From: Myxococcota bacterium
GTDB taxonomy: Bacteria > Myxococcota_A > UBA9160 > PR03
DNA: 6,008 nucleotides
Assembly: GCA_030066475.1 (NCBI GenBank)
Contig: JASJBO010000417.1
Location: forward strand, 1 to 6,008
Direction of reading: 5' to 3'
The notes below the pieces were generated by a model, which was given only the letters and a program-made list of their open reading frames with translations, was not told the DNA's origin and did not search any database. Each line of letters begins with the position of its first letter. Position 1 is the stretch's first letter. Positions 1-6,008 of the stretch are shown in pieces. The translations under genes were made by a program, and so were the position numbers.

Positions 1-290
1 ACGTTGGTCTCGATCGTCTCCACCGGGCGCTCGACGATCAGGCGCACGCCGACCGCCGCGGCCAGGTGCAGCACCGCGTCGCAGCGCTCGACCAGCTCCC
101 CGACCAGGTGCGGGTCGCCGGTCGAGCCGCGATGCAGCGCCAACGCACCGCGCCCGAGGAGCGGCTCGAGCGCCGCGCGGCGCCCCGTCGAGAGGTCGTC
201 GAGCACGTCGACCGCCCAGCCTTCGGCGAGCAGGCGGCGGGCGAGATGGGAGCCGACGAAGCCGGCGCCCCCGGTGAGCAGCGCGCGCAC
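1..290 (-). CDS. NAD(P)-dependent epimerase/dehydratase (extended SDR), N-terminal part, cut by window edge
   Basis: The first 96 residues of a nucleotide-sugar epimerase/dehydratase, read from a GTG at 290-288; the rest lies beyond position 1. An in-frame TAG at 302-300, four codons upstream, makes this GTG the first possible start. The protein opens directly with the Rossmann beta-strand and dinucleotide-binding loop TGGAGFVGSHL (residues 6-16). Next come the acidic end of beta-2 with DDLSTGRR (31-38), HLAAAVGV (75-82) and the P-x-E-T-x-x-T-N type segment (89-96). These are typical of extended short-chain dehydrogenases acting on UDP-, GDP- or dTDP-sugars, such as UDP-glucose 4-epimerase, UDP-glucuronate decarboxylase and relatives. 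The catalytic YxxxK falls outside the window, so substrate and exact reaction cannot be assigned. It diverges from a glycosyltransferase operon, which fits a role in supplying a sugar donor. The family call is strong; the specific enzyme is unknown. Confidence 0.9.
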   Translation of the reverse strand, partial: MRALLTGGAGFVGSHLARRLLAEGWAVDVLDDLSTGRRAALEPLLGRGALALHRGSTGDPHLVGELVERCDAVLHLAAAVGVRLIVERPVETIETN

Positions 291-384
291 GCCCCGAGCC
301 TATCCGCCCCGGCCCGGCGCGACGAGCCGGGCGCTTGGTTCGCCAGGGCGCGCGTGCCATGCTGCGCCGCGAGCGAGTCATGCG
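291..384. promoter_or_regulatory. Divergent intergenic region between the epimerase and the glycosyltransferase operon
   Basis: Ninety-four bases separate two divergent GTG starts (290 on minus, 385 on plus). Transcription of both units would most simply begin here, so it should hold at least one promoter. The sequence is mostly GC and no convincing sigma-70 pair is visible. The best plus-strand candidate is TTGGTT (335-340), 17 nt before CATGCT (358-363), whose -10 match is poor. The region also contains the inverted repeat listed separately. The promoter role is inferred from gene arrangement, not from a clear motif. Confidence 0.4.
312..332. repeat. Perfect 7-bp inverted repeat (GCCCGGC / GCCGGGC) with 7-nt spacer
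   Basis: GCCCGGC at 312-318 is the exact reverse complement of GCCGGGC at 326-332, separated by GCGACGA (319-325). All stem pairs are G-C, so it could form a stable hairpin or serve as a dyad binding site for a regulator of the two divergent genes. It is not followed by a T-run, and no gene ends here, so it is not an intrinsic terminator. In DNA this GC-rich a 7-bp dyad can occur by chance, so functional meaning is uncertain. Confidence 0.35.
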
Positions 385-1575
385 GTGAGCGAGCACACAG
401 ACCGGGCCGGACCGCACGAAGGCCGGCCGCTGGGACACCTGGTGGTCGTCCCGCAGGGTCCGTTCCGCCGCACCGAGGCCGGCCTGCGCACCACGAGCCC
501 GCGGCTCGCGGAGATCGAGGCGCTGGCGCCCTGGTTCGAGCGCATCACCGTGTGCGCGCGCGTCGAGGAGGCGCCCGGCTCTCGCGGCGAAGCGATCCGC
601 GACCCGCGGGTCTCGGTGCGGCCCTTGCCGTCCTATCTGGGCCCTCGAGGCTTCCTGCGCCGCGCGCCCCACTACCGCCGCCTGCTCGCCGAGAGCTTTG
701 CCGGCGCCGACCTCGTGCTGGTGATCCTGCCCGGGCTGGTGGGGGCGCTGGCGAGCGCGCTGGCGCAGCGGCGCGGCGTCCCCGTCTTCCACAAGGTGGT
801 GGGAAGCTGGGGCGACGTGTTCGCGGCGCGGCGACGGCACGGGGCGGCTCGGCTGGCGGTGCCGCTGCTACGCCCACTGGCGCGCGCTCTGGTACGGCGC
901 CTGGTGCGGGACACGCTGTGCTTCTTCCCGGGCGGGACCCCCGACCGCGCACCGCCCCCGCACCACCACGCCTGCACCGCCGTCTCGATCGCCGCGGCCG
1001 ACCGGCTCGAGGCCGCGCGCCCCGAGCCGGCGACCGGCACGCCGTGGCGGGTGCTCTCGGTCGGCCGACTGAGCCGCGAGAAGGGGCTCGAGGACCTGCT
1101 CGACGCGATCGCGCGCGTCGACGGGCCGGCGACGCTCGACGTCGTCGGCGACGGCGAGCTGCGCGCCTCGCTCGAGGCGCGGGCGCGCGCCCTCGGGCTC
1201 GCGGAGCGCGTGCGCTTCCACGGCTACGTGTCGCGGGGCGCGCCGCTGTGGGAGCGCTTCGCGGCGGCCGACGTCTTCGTGCTGGCGTCCCTGGAAGACC
1301 TGCAGCCGCGCGTGCTGCTCGAGGCCATGGCGCGCCGCGTGCCGCTCGTCGCCACCCGCGTCGGACGCGTCGACAGCCTCGTCGCGCACGAGCGCAACGG
1401 CCTGCTGATCGAGCCGGGGCGGCCCGCCGCGATCGCCGCGGCGATCGAGCGACTGCGCGACGACCGCGCGTTGCGCGAGCGCCTGGTGACGGCCGGTGCG
1501 CGCCGGGCGGCCGAGCACTCGCTCGAGCAGGAGAGCGCGCGTATGATGCGGATCGTGCGGGCGCACTTCGCCTGA
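385..1575 (+). CDS. GT4-type glycosyltransferase (first of three), atypical EX7E motif
   Basis: A 396-residue GT-B fold glycosyltransferase, expected to move a sugar from a nucleotide-sugar donor to a glycan acceptor at the cytoplasmic membrane face. The frame stays open upstream to position 4, but that part is antisense to the epimerase. GTG 385 is chosen because it follows a weak GAGCGAG (371-377) and leaves a short leader before the first beta-strand (LVVVPQG, residues 19-25). The donor-binding C-terminal domain is clear: VGRLSREKG (226-234) with the Arg/Lys that typically contact donor phosphates, VGDGEL (254-259), then AADVFVLASLEDLQPRVLLEAMA (about 294-316, split here as AADVFVLASLE and DLQPRVLLEAMA). 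The usual EX7E reads D305-x7-E313, with Glu moved one residue upstream to 304. The N-domain lacks the common GGAE loop. The linker where NGVD normally sits is Pro/His-rich (RAPPPHHH, 188-195). Donor and acceptor are unknown. Confidence 0.88.
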   Translation: MSEHTDRAGPHEGRPLGHLVVVPQGPFRRTEAGLRTTSPRLAEIEALAPWFERITVCARVEEAPGSRGEAIRDPRVSVRPLPSYLGPRGFLRRAPHYRRLLAESFAGADLVLVILPGLVGALASALAQRRGVPVFHKVVGSWGDVFAARRRHGAARLAVPLLRPLARALVRRLVRDTLCFFPGGTPDRAPPPHHHACTAVSIAAADRLEAARPEPATGTPWRVLSVGRLSREKGLEDLLDAIARVDGPATLDVVGDGELRASLEARARALGLAERVRFHGYVSRGAPLWERFAAADVFVLASLEDLQPRVLLEAMARRVPLVATRVGRVDSLVAHERNGLLIEPGRPAAIAAAIERLRDDRALRERLVTAGARRAAEHSLEQESARMMRIVRAHFA

Positions 1576-1585
1576 GCGGGCCGCC

Positions 1586-1591
1586 GAGGAG
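1586..1591 (+). promoter_or_regulatory. Ribosome binding site for the second glycosyltransferase
   Basis: GAGGAG lies six bases before the ATG at 1598, inside the 22-nt gap after the preceding stop. It is the clearest Shine-Dalgarno sequence in the window and fixes the start of the second glycosyltransferase. The short gap argues against a separate promoter. Confidence 0.7.
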
Positions 1592-1597
1592 CCACGC

Positions 1598-2725
1598 ATG
1601 TCCACCGCCGTGCCCGTGCTGCACCTCATCACGGGCCTGCGGATCGGCGGCGCCGAGCGCGCGCTGCAGCGCCTGGTCGAGCGGCTCGACCGCCGGCGCT
1701 TCGACCCGAGCGTCGCCTGCCTGGGCTACCCGGACGGCCCGGTCGCCCGCGCGCTGGCGGAGCGCCGCGTTCCGGTCCACCACCTGGGAGTCGACCGGCG
1801 CGGCGGACCGGCGCACCTGTGGCGGCTGGTCCGCTTCCTGCGGCGCACGCGCCCGACCGTGCTGCACACCTGGCTGTTCCACGCGAACGTGCTGGGACGC
1901 GTGGCGGCCCGGCTCGCCGGCGTGCCGATCGTGATCGGCTCGGAGCGCTCGGCCGGGCTCGAGGGCCAGCGCCGCGCGCTCTGGAGCCGGCTGACCGGCC
2001 GCCTCGCTCATCGACACGTTTGCGTGTCGGACGCCGTGGCGGACTTCGCGCGCACGCGGCTTCGCCTGCCCGCCGATCGGCTCGTGGTGATCCGCAATGG
2101 CGTCGATGCGAGCCGCTACGAGAGCCTGCCCGGGCGCCGCGAGGCGCGCGCCCGACTCGACCTGCCGCGCGACGACCTGCTGATCGGAGCGGTCGCGCAG
2201 CTGCGGCGCGTCAAGCGCCTCGAGCGCCTGCTCGAGGCGCTGGCGCAGCTGCCGGATGCGCACCTGGCGTTGGTGGGCGACGGCCCCGAGCGGCCCGCGC
2301 TCGCCGCGCGCGCCGCCGCCCTCGGGCTGACCGGCCGGGTCCACTTCGCGGGGGAGTGCCGCGATCCGCGCCCGTGGCTGGCGAGCTTCGACGTCTTCGC
2401 GCTCGCGTCCGACCACGAGGGCCTGCCCAACGCGGTGCTGGAGGCGATGGCCTGCGGGCTTCCCGTGGTGGCGACCGACGTGGGCGGCGTGGGCGAGGCG
2501 GTGCGCGACGGCGAGACCGGGCTGCTCGTGGCGCGCGACGACACGGGCGCGCTGCGCGCGGCACTCGCCGCGCTGCTGGGGGACGCGGCGCGGCGCGAGC
2601 GCCTGGGTCGCGCCGGGCACGAGCGCGTGCGGACGCACTTCGCGCTCGAGCAGACCGTGGCCGCCGTCGAGGCCCTCTACGAAGAGCTGCTCGCGACCCG
2701 CCGCGCGGCGCCGGAAGCGAGATGA
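1598..2725 (+). CDS. GT4-family glycosyltransferase (second of three), canonical motifs
   Basis: A 375-residue GT-B retaining-type glycosyltransferase with the full set of GT4 landmarks. The N-terminal acceptor domain begins VLHLITGLRIGGAE (residues 7-20) with the glycine-rich loop. A segment around LHTWLFHANVLGR (89-101) resembles the second loop region of this family. The interdomain junction has VVIRNGVD (163-170). The donor domain shows QLRRVKRLERLLEAL (201-215), LVGDGPER (225-232) and the canonical EX7E motif EGLPNAVLEAMACG (E274 and E282), followed by PVVATDVGG. Length is normal for GT4. ATG 1598 is supported by GAGGAG at six bases spacing. The TGA stop overlaps the next gene's ATG as ATGA (2722-2725), indicating translational coupling. 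Family membership is sure. The sugar donor, acceptor and linkage cannot be read from sequence alone. Confidence 0.95.
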   Translation: MSTAVPVLHLITGLRIGGAERALQRLVERLDRRRFDPSVACLGYPDGPVARALAERRVPVHHLGVDRRGGPAHLWRLVRFLRRTRPTVLHTWLFHANVLGRVAARLAGVPIVIGSERSAGLEGQRRALWSRLTGRLAHRHVCVSDAVADFARTRLRLPADRLVVIRNGVDASRYESLPGRREARARLDLPRDDLLIGAVAQLRRVKRLERLLEALAQLPDAHLALVGDGPERPALAARAAALGLTGRVHFAGECRDPRPWLASFDVFALASDHEGLPNAVLEAMACGLPVVATDVGGVGEAVRDGETGLLVARDDTGALRAALAALLGDAARRERLGRAGHERVRTHFALEQTVAAVEALYEELLATRRAAPEAR

Positions 2726-3906
2726 GCGACCCGACCCGAGCGCCGGTGCTGCACCTGATCACGCGCATGATCGTGGGTGGTGCCCAGGAGAACACGCTGC
2801 TCTCCGCCGCGGAGCTGGCGCAGCGCGGCTGGCAGACCGCGATCCTCTCGGGACCCGAGACCGGACCCGAGGGCTCGCTGCACGAGGCGGTGCGCCAGCG
2901 CCGCGTTCCGTTCGAGATCGAGCCGGCGCTGCGCCGCGAGCTCTCACCGCACCGCGATGCCCTGGCCCTGGCGCGGCTGGTGCGGCGGCTGCGCCGCGAC
3001 GGGACCCGGATCGTGCACACGCACAGCAGCAAGGCGGGCATCCTGGGGCGCTGGGCGGCTTGGCTCGCAGGCGTTCCGGTGGTGGTGCACACCGTGCACG
3101 GCTGGAGCTTCCACGGGCACCAGAGGCGCGCCGCGCGCTCCCTCTACGTCGCGCTCGAGCGCGCCAGCGCGGCGCGCAGCCAGGCGCTGGTGGTCGTGTC
3201 GGACGCCGACCGCCGCAAGGGGCTCGACGCGCGCATCGGCGCGCCGGAGCAGTACGTGCGCATTCGCAGCGCGATCGACGTCGCGCGCTTCCGGCCGCGG
3301 CCGGAGGCCCGACGCGCCGCCCGCGCCGCGTGGGCGGTGCCCGGCGACGCGCCGGTGGTGGGCACCGTCACGCGCCTCTCGCCGCAGAAGGCGCCGCTCG
3401 ACTTCGTGGAGGCCGCCGCCGCCGTGGCGCGCGAGCGGCCGGACGCGCGCTTCGTGGTGATCGGCGACGGCCCGCTGCGCGACGCGGTCGAGTCCCGCGT
3501 GCGCGCGCTCGGCCTCGCGGAGCGCTTCGCCCTCCCGGGCCTGTGCGCCGACGTGGCGGCGCAGCTCCCGGGGCTCGACGTGTTCGCGCTGACCTCGCTG
3601 TGGGAAGGGCTGCCGCGCGTGCTGCCGCAGGCGCTGGCGGCGCGCGTGCCGGTCGTGGCGACCCGCGTGGATGGCAACGTCGAGGCCTTGTGCGACGGCG
3701 CGGCCGGCCGGCTGGTGCCCCCGGCCCGGCCCGACGCCGTCGCGCGCGCCGTCCTCTCCGTCCTGGAAGACCCGGCGGCGGCCGCGGCGCACGTCGCGGC
3801 GGGGTCGCGCTGGGCCGAGCGCGAGTTCGGCCTCGACACGATGCTCACCGGGCTCGAGTCCCTGTATCTCCGGCTGCTCGCGCGCGCGGGGCCACCGGGC
3901 CGGTGA
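2722..3906 (+). CDS. GT4-family glycosyltransferase (third of three), second EX7E glutamate replaced by Gln
   Basis: A 394-residue GT-B glycosyltransferase starting at the ATG of an ATGA overlap with the preceding gene; GGAAG at 2713-2717 may serve as its Shine-Dalgarno. The open frame extends upstream to 1819, but that part is a shadow of the second glycosyltransferase. The opening VLHLITRMIVGGAQE (residues 9-23) parallels that of the previous protein, suggesting paralogy. IVHTHSSKAGILGR (97-110) and VVVHTVHGWSFH (120-131) match a well-populated bacterial polysaccharide GT4 subgroup. The donor domain has VGTVTRLSPQKAP (213-225), VIGDGPLR (246-253) and EGLPRVLPQALA (295-306). E295 is present, but the second Glu of EX7E is Q303. 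NGVD is replaced by SAID (183-186). It ends in a GTGA overlap with the membrane protein gene. Role in glycan assembly is firm at family level; specificity is unknown. Confidence 0.94.
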   Translation: MSDPTRAPVLHLITRMIVGGAQENTLLSAAELAQRGWQTAILSGPETGPEGSLHEAVRQRRVPFEIEPALRRELSPHRDALALARLVRRLRRDGTRIVHTHSSKAGILGRWAAWLAGVPVVVHTVHGWSFHGHQRRAARSLYVALERASAARSQALVVVSDADRRKGLDARIGAPEQYVRIRSAIDVARFRPRPEARRAARAAWAVPGDAPVVGTVTRLSPQKAPLDFVEAAAAVARERPDARFVVIGDGPLRDAVESRVRALGLAERFALPGLCADVAAQLPGLDVFALTSLWEGLPRVLPQALAARVPVVATRVDGNVEALCDGAAGRLVPPARPDAVARAVLSVLEDPAAAAAHVAAGSRWAEREFGLDTMLTGLESLYLRLLARAGPPGR

Positions 3907-6008
3907 GCGCGGGGACGGCCCGCTGGTGGACGTCGCTCGGGCTGCTCGGGGTGGCGGGCGGCGGGCTGCCACTCGTGTTCCACCTGGGGATGCTCGAGGC
4001 GTTCGAGCAGCCCAAGGTCCTGCTGCTCCGGAGCCTGGCGATCGGGCTGGCGGCGCTCGGACTGGGCGCACTCGCGACGCGACGCGCGCCGAGCGCGCCG
4101 CTCGACCTGCCGAGCCTCGCGGTTCTCGCCTTCGTCGCGTCGGCGTTCGCGAGCGCGCTGCTGGGCGTGAGCCCCGCGACCTCGCTCAGCGGCGCCCACC
4201 GCAGCTGGGCGGGTGTGACGACGTTCGCCTCCTACGCGGTGCTCTTCTTCGCCGCGCGCAGCGTGGTGCGCGATGCGCGAGCCGCGCGGCTGCTGCTCTG
4301 GGGCCCGGCGCTCGCCGCGCCCGTCGCCGGCCTGCACGCGGTGCTCCAGTTCGCCGGCCACGACCCGGTCGGCCTCGGCCTCGAAGCGCACGCCCGCGCC
4401 GTCGGCCCGCTCGGCAATGCGAACTACCTGGGCGGCTACCTCGCGGTCGCCCTGCCCGCCTGCGTCGGCCAGGCCTGGTGGGCCCACGCGCGCGGCGCTC
4501 GGGTGCTCGCCGCCGCACTCGCCGCGGGTGCGCTGCTCGCCGCCGGCGGTCTGGCGCTCTCGTTCTCGCGCGGCCCGATCCTCGCCGCGCTGCTCGGGGG
4601 CGCCGGGCTGCTGCTGGGCTGGTGGCGCGTGGGCGAGCGCCGCGCGGTCCGCGGCGTCGCGCTGGCCGTGGGCCTCGGACTCGTCCTGGGCCTCGCCGTG
4701 GCCGCCGGCACCGGCGTGCTCGGACCCGCGCTCGAGCGCGCCGCGACGCGCCTCACCCGGCCCCTCGACGCGGAGGTCCGACCGCACCTGTGGCGCGCCG
4801 CGTGGGCCGTCTTTCGCGCGCATCCCCTGGCCGGCGTCGGACCCGACGCACTCGGGCTGGTGTTTCCGTCCTACGCGCCGCCCGAGGCCTGGCGCATCGA
4901 GCCGGACCGGATCGCGACGCGCGCCCACCACGAGCTGCTGCACGTGGCCGCGACCCAGGGACTGCTCGGGCTGGCGGCGCTCGCCCTCGGCGCGTTCGGA
5001 CTCGTGCGGTCGGGGCGTCGCGCAATCCAGCGCGCCACGGCGCCGGCCGATCGCGCGCTGGTCGTGACGCTCGGGGCCAGCCTGCTGGCCTTCGCCGTGC
5101 ACGCGCTCGTCGGGTTCACGGTGGCTGCCATCGGAGCGCTGGTGGCGATCCAGGCCGGCGCCGTGGCGGGGCTGGCGCGGCGCCCCGCCGGCGTCCGGGA
5201 GCTGGAGACGGGGCCGCGCCGGGCGCGCCGGGTCCTCGCGCTCGCGAGCGCCGGCACGATGGCGCTCGCCCTGCTGCCGCTCGTCGTGCGCCCCGTGCTC
5301 GCCAGTGTCCACGCTCGGCGCGGGCAGGATCTGGTGGCGGCGGGCCGCCCGCTCGACGCGATCGAGCACCTCGAGCGCGCCCTCGCCCAGCAGCCGCGCG
5401 ATCCGTTCCTGCTCTCGCTGCCGGGCGCCGCCTGGTACGACGTCGCGATCGCCGAGCCCGATCGCGCGCACAAGCTGCGCGCGTACCACTCGGCCGTGTC
5501 GGCCTACCAGCGCTACCTCGACCGGGAGCCCGCCGACGTCTACGCCCGCCACAACCTCGCCCGGCTCGAGACCGAGCTCGCCGTGCTGGAGCCCACGCCG
5601 GAGCGCCGGGAGCGGGTGTTCGAGCGCTTCGACGACGTGCTGGCACGCGCCCCCGCGCAGCTCCGCTTCGGCAGCGACGCCGCGCGCGCCGCGCTCGCGC
5701 TCGACGACCTCGAGCGCGCGGAGCGCTACGCAGTCCGCACCCTCGAGCAGGCGCCGGACTTCGGACCGAGCCAGGCCCAGCGCGCGGCCGTGTCGCTGCG
5801 ACGCGGCGACCGCGCGGGGGCCGAGGCGGCGTTCCAGCGGGCCGTGGCGGCCCGCTGGTTCGACGACGCCGACGGCCGTGCGGAGGCATGGCTCGCCCTC
5901 GCGGCACTGCGCCGCACCGACGCACGCCCCGCGAGTGCGCTCGACGCCGCCGACGCGGCGCTCGCGATCCGTCCGCACTGGGCCGCCGCCTGGCTCGAGC
6001 GCGCGCGC
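3903..6008 (+). CDS. Wzy_C/O-antigen ligase-like membrane protein with C-terminal TPR region, 3' end beyond window
   Basis: An uninterrupted frame from GTG 3903 to the window edge gives 702 residues with no stop. GTG 3903 overlaps the previous stop (GTGA). The next in-frame ATG (residue 30) would cut off the first membrane helix. I count roughly 12 hydrophobic segments between residues 10 and 466. Family landmarks appear in order: GPLGNANYLGGYLA (168-181), SFSRGP (220-225), RPHLWRAAWAVFRAHP (293-308), LAGVGPDALG (309-318) in the large periplasmic loop, and AHHELLHVAATQGLLGL (341-357). R223, an Arg in RPHLWR and H342/H343 probably match the conserved Arg/His residues of WaaL-type ligases. From about 467 the protein becomes soluble and helical with TPR-like repeats (about 473-500, 526-556, 600-650, 672-702). 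It likely polymerises or transfers a lipid-linked glycan at the periplasmic face. Alternatives are a Wzy polymerase or a PglL-type protein O-glycosyltransferase, which share the fold. Confidence 0.88.
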   Translation, partial: MSAGTARWWTSLGLLGVAGGGLPLVFHLGMLEAFEQPKVLLLRSLAIGLAALGLGALATRRAPSAPLDLPSLAVLAFVASAFASALLGVSPATSLSGAHRSWAGVTTFASYAVLFFAARSVVRDARAARLLLWGPALAAPVAGLHAVLQFAGHDPVGLGLEAHARAVGPLGNANYLGGYLAVALPACVGQAWWAHARGARVLAAALAAGALLAAGGLALSFSRGPILAALLGGAGLLLGWWRVGERRAVRGVALAVGLGLVLGLAVAAGTGVLGPALERAATRLTRPLDAEVRPHLWRAAWAVFRAHPLAGVGPDALGLVFPSYAPPEAWRIEPDRIATRAHHELLHVAATQGLLGLAALALGAFGLVRSGRRAIQRATAPADRALVVTLGASLLAFAVHALVGFTVAAIGALVAIQAGAVAGLARRPAGVRELETGPRRARRVLALASAGTMALALLPLVVRPVLASVHARRGQDLVAAGRPLDAIEHLERALAQQPRDPFLLSLPGAAWYDVAIAEPDRAHKLRAYHSAVSAYQRYLDREPADVYARHNLARLETELAVLEPTPERRERVFERFDDVLARAPAQLRFGSDAARAALALDDLERAERYAVRTLEQAPDFGPSQAQRAAVSLRRGDRAGAEAAFQRAVAARWFDDADGRAEAWLALAALRRTDARPASALDAADAALAIRPHWAAAWLERAR

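Noticed and set aside
335..363. TTGGTT with 17-nt spacing to CATGCT as a sigma-70 promoter
   Set aside because: The -35 match is partial and the -10 match is weak. Noted under the intergenic region but not called as a promoter.
4..384. N-terminal extension of the first glycosyltransferase frame up to position 4
   Set aside because: The extra 127 residues are Ser/Arg/Pro-rich and antisense to the epimerase start. The glycosyltransferase fold begins just after GTG 385, so the extension is open only because stops are scarce.
545..2638. A 697-residue open frame on the minus strand
   Set aside because: It is antisense to the first two glycosyltransferases, has biased composition and no domain, and spans their gene boundary. 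It is a compositional shadow.
1555..2645. A shared stretch near the ends of the first two glycosyltransferase genes (GTGCGG, one mismatch, CGCACTTCGC)
   Set aside because: It encodes VR-x-HFA in both, but at non-equivalent places: the very C-terminus in the first protein, about 25 residues before the end in the second. A chance match in GC-rich coding sequence is more likely than a functional repeat.
1819..2721. Upstream extension of the third glycosyltransferase frame
   Set aside because: It overlaps the well-supported second glycosyltransferase in another frame and is Arg/Ala-rich. The ATG at 2722 with an ATGA overlap precedes the typical GT4 N-terminus.
3895..3960. Possible terminator or separate promoter between the third glycosyltransferase and the membrane protein gene
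   Set aside because: The genes overlap by GTGA and there is no hairpin followed by a T-run. Nothing supports a transcription boundary.
3144..5978. A 944-residue open frame on the minus strand
   Set aside because: It lies antisense to the third glycosyltransferase and the ligase-like gene, both with clear family motifs. Its translation is an Arg/Gly/Ala/Gln/Glu-rich low-complexity string without recognisable domains. Long antisense frames are expected when GC is this high, because stop codons are rare.

Overview
This is a very GC-rich window, about three quarters G+C by eye, with codon third positions almost always G or C. It lies inside a bacterial surface-polysaccharide locus. Base composition, GTG starts, tight gene packing and protein style suggest a high-GC Gram-negative such as a myxobacterial/deltaproteobacterial or similar environmental lineage. 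No marker here fixes the taxon, so this is inference.

Layout. Positions 290 to 1 (minus strand) hold the N-terminal part of an extended-SDR NAD(P)-dependent nucleotide-sugar epimerase/dehydratase, cut by the window edge. A 94-bp divergent intergenic region (291-384) with a perfect 7-bp GC-rich inverted repeat follows. A plus-strand gene run then continues to the end of the window: three consecutive GT-B fold, GT4-type glycosyltransferases (385-1575, 1598-2725, 2722-3906) and a polytopic Wzy_C/O-antigen-ligase-like membrane protein with a TPR-rich C-terminal extension (3903 to beyond 6008, open at the edge). Spacing is 22 nt, then an ATGA overlap, then a GTGA overlap, so the four plus-strand genes look like one translationally coupled operon.

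How they may work together. The epimerase/dehydratase would supply or modify an activated sugar. The three glycosyltransferases would add successive sugars to a lipid-linked or acceptor glycan at the cytoplasmic face of the inner membrane. The membrane protein would polymerise or transfer the exported glycan at the periplasmic face. No flippase, chain-length regulator or initiating phosphoglycosyltransferase lies in the window, so the product (O-antigen, capsule, exopolysaccharide or protein-linked glycan) cannot be decided.

Nothing here is clearly a new system. The points most worth a second look are non-canonical EX7E motifs in the first and third glycosyltransferases, an unusual Pro/His-rich interdomain segment in the first, and the ligase-TPR fusion. 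I saw no RNA genes, mobile elements, CRISPR arrays or convincing terminators.
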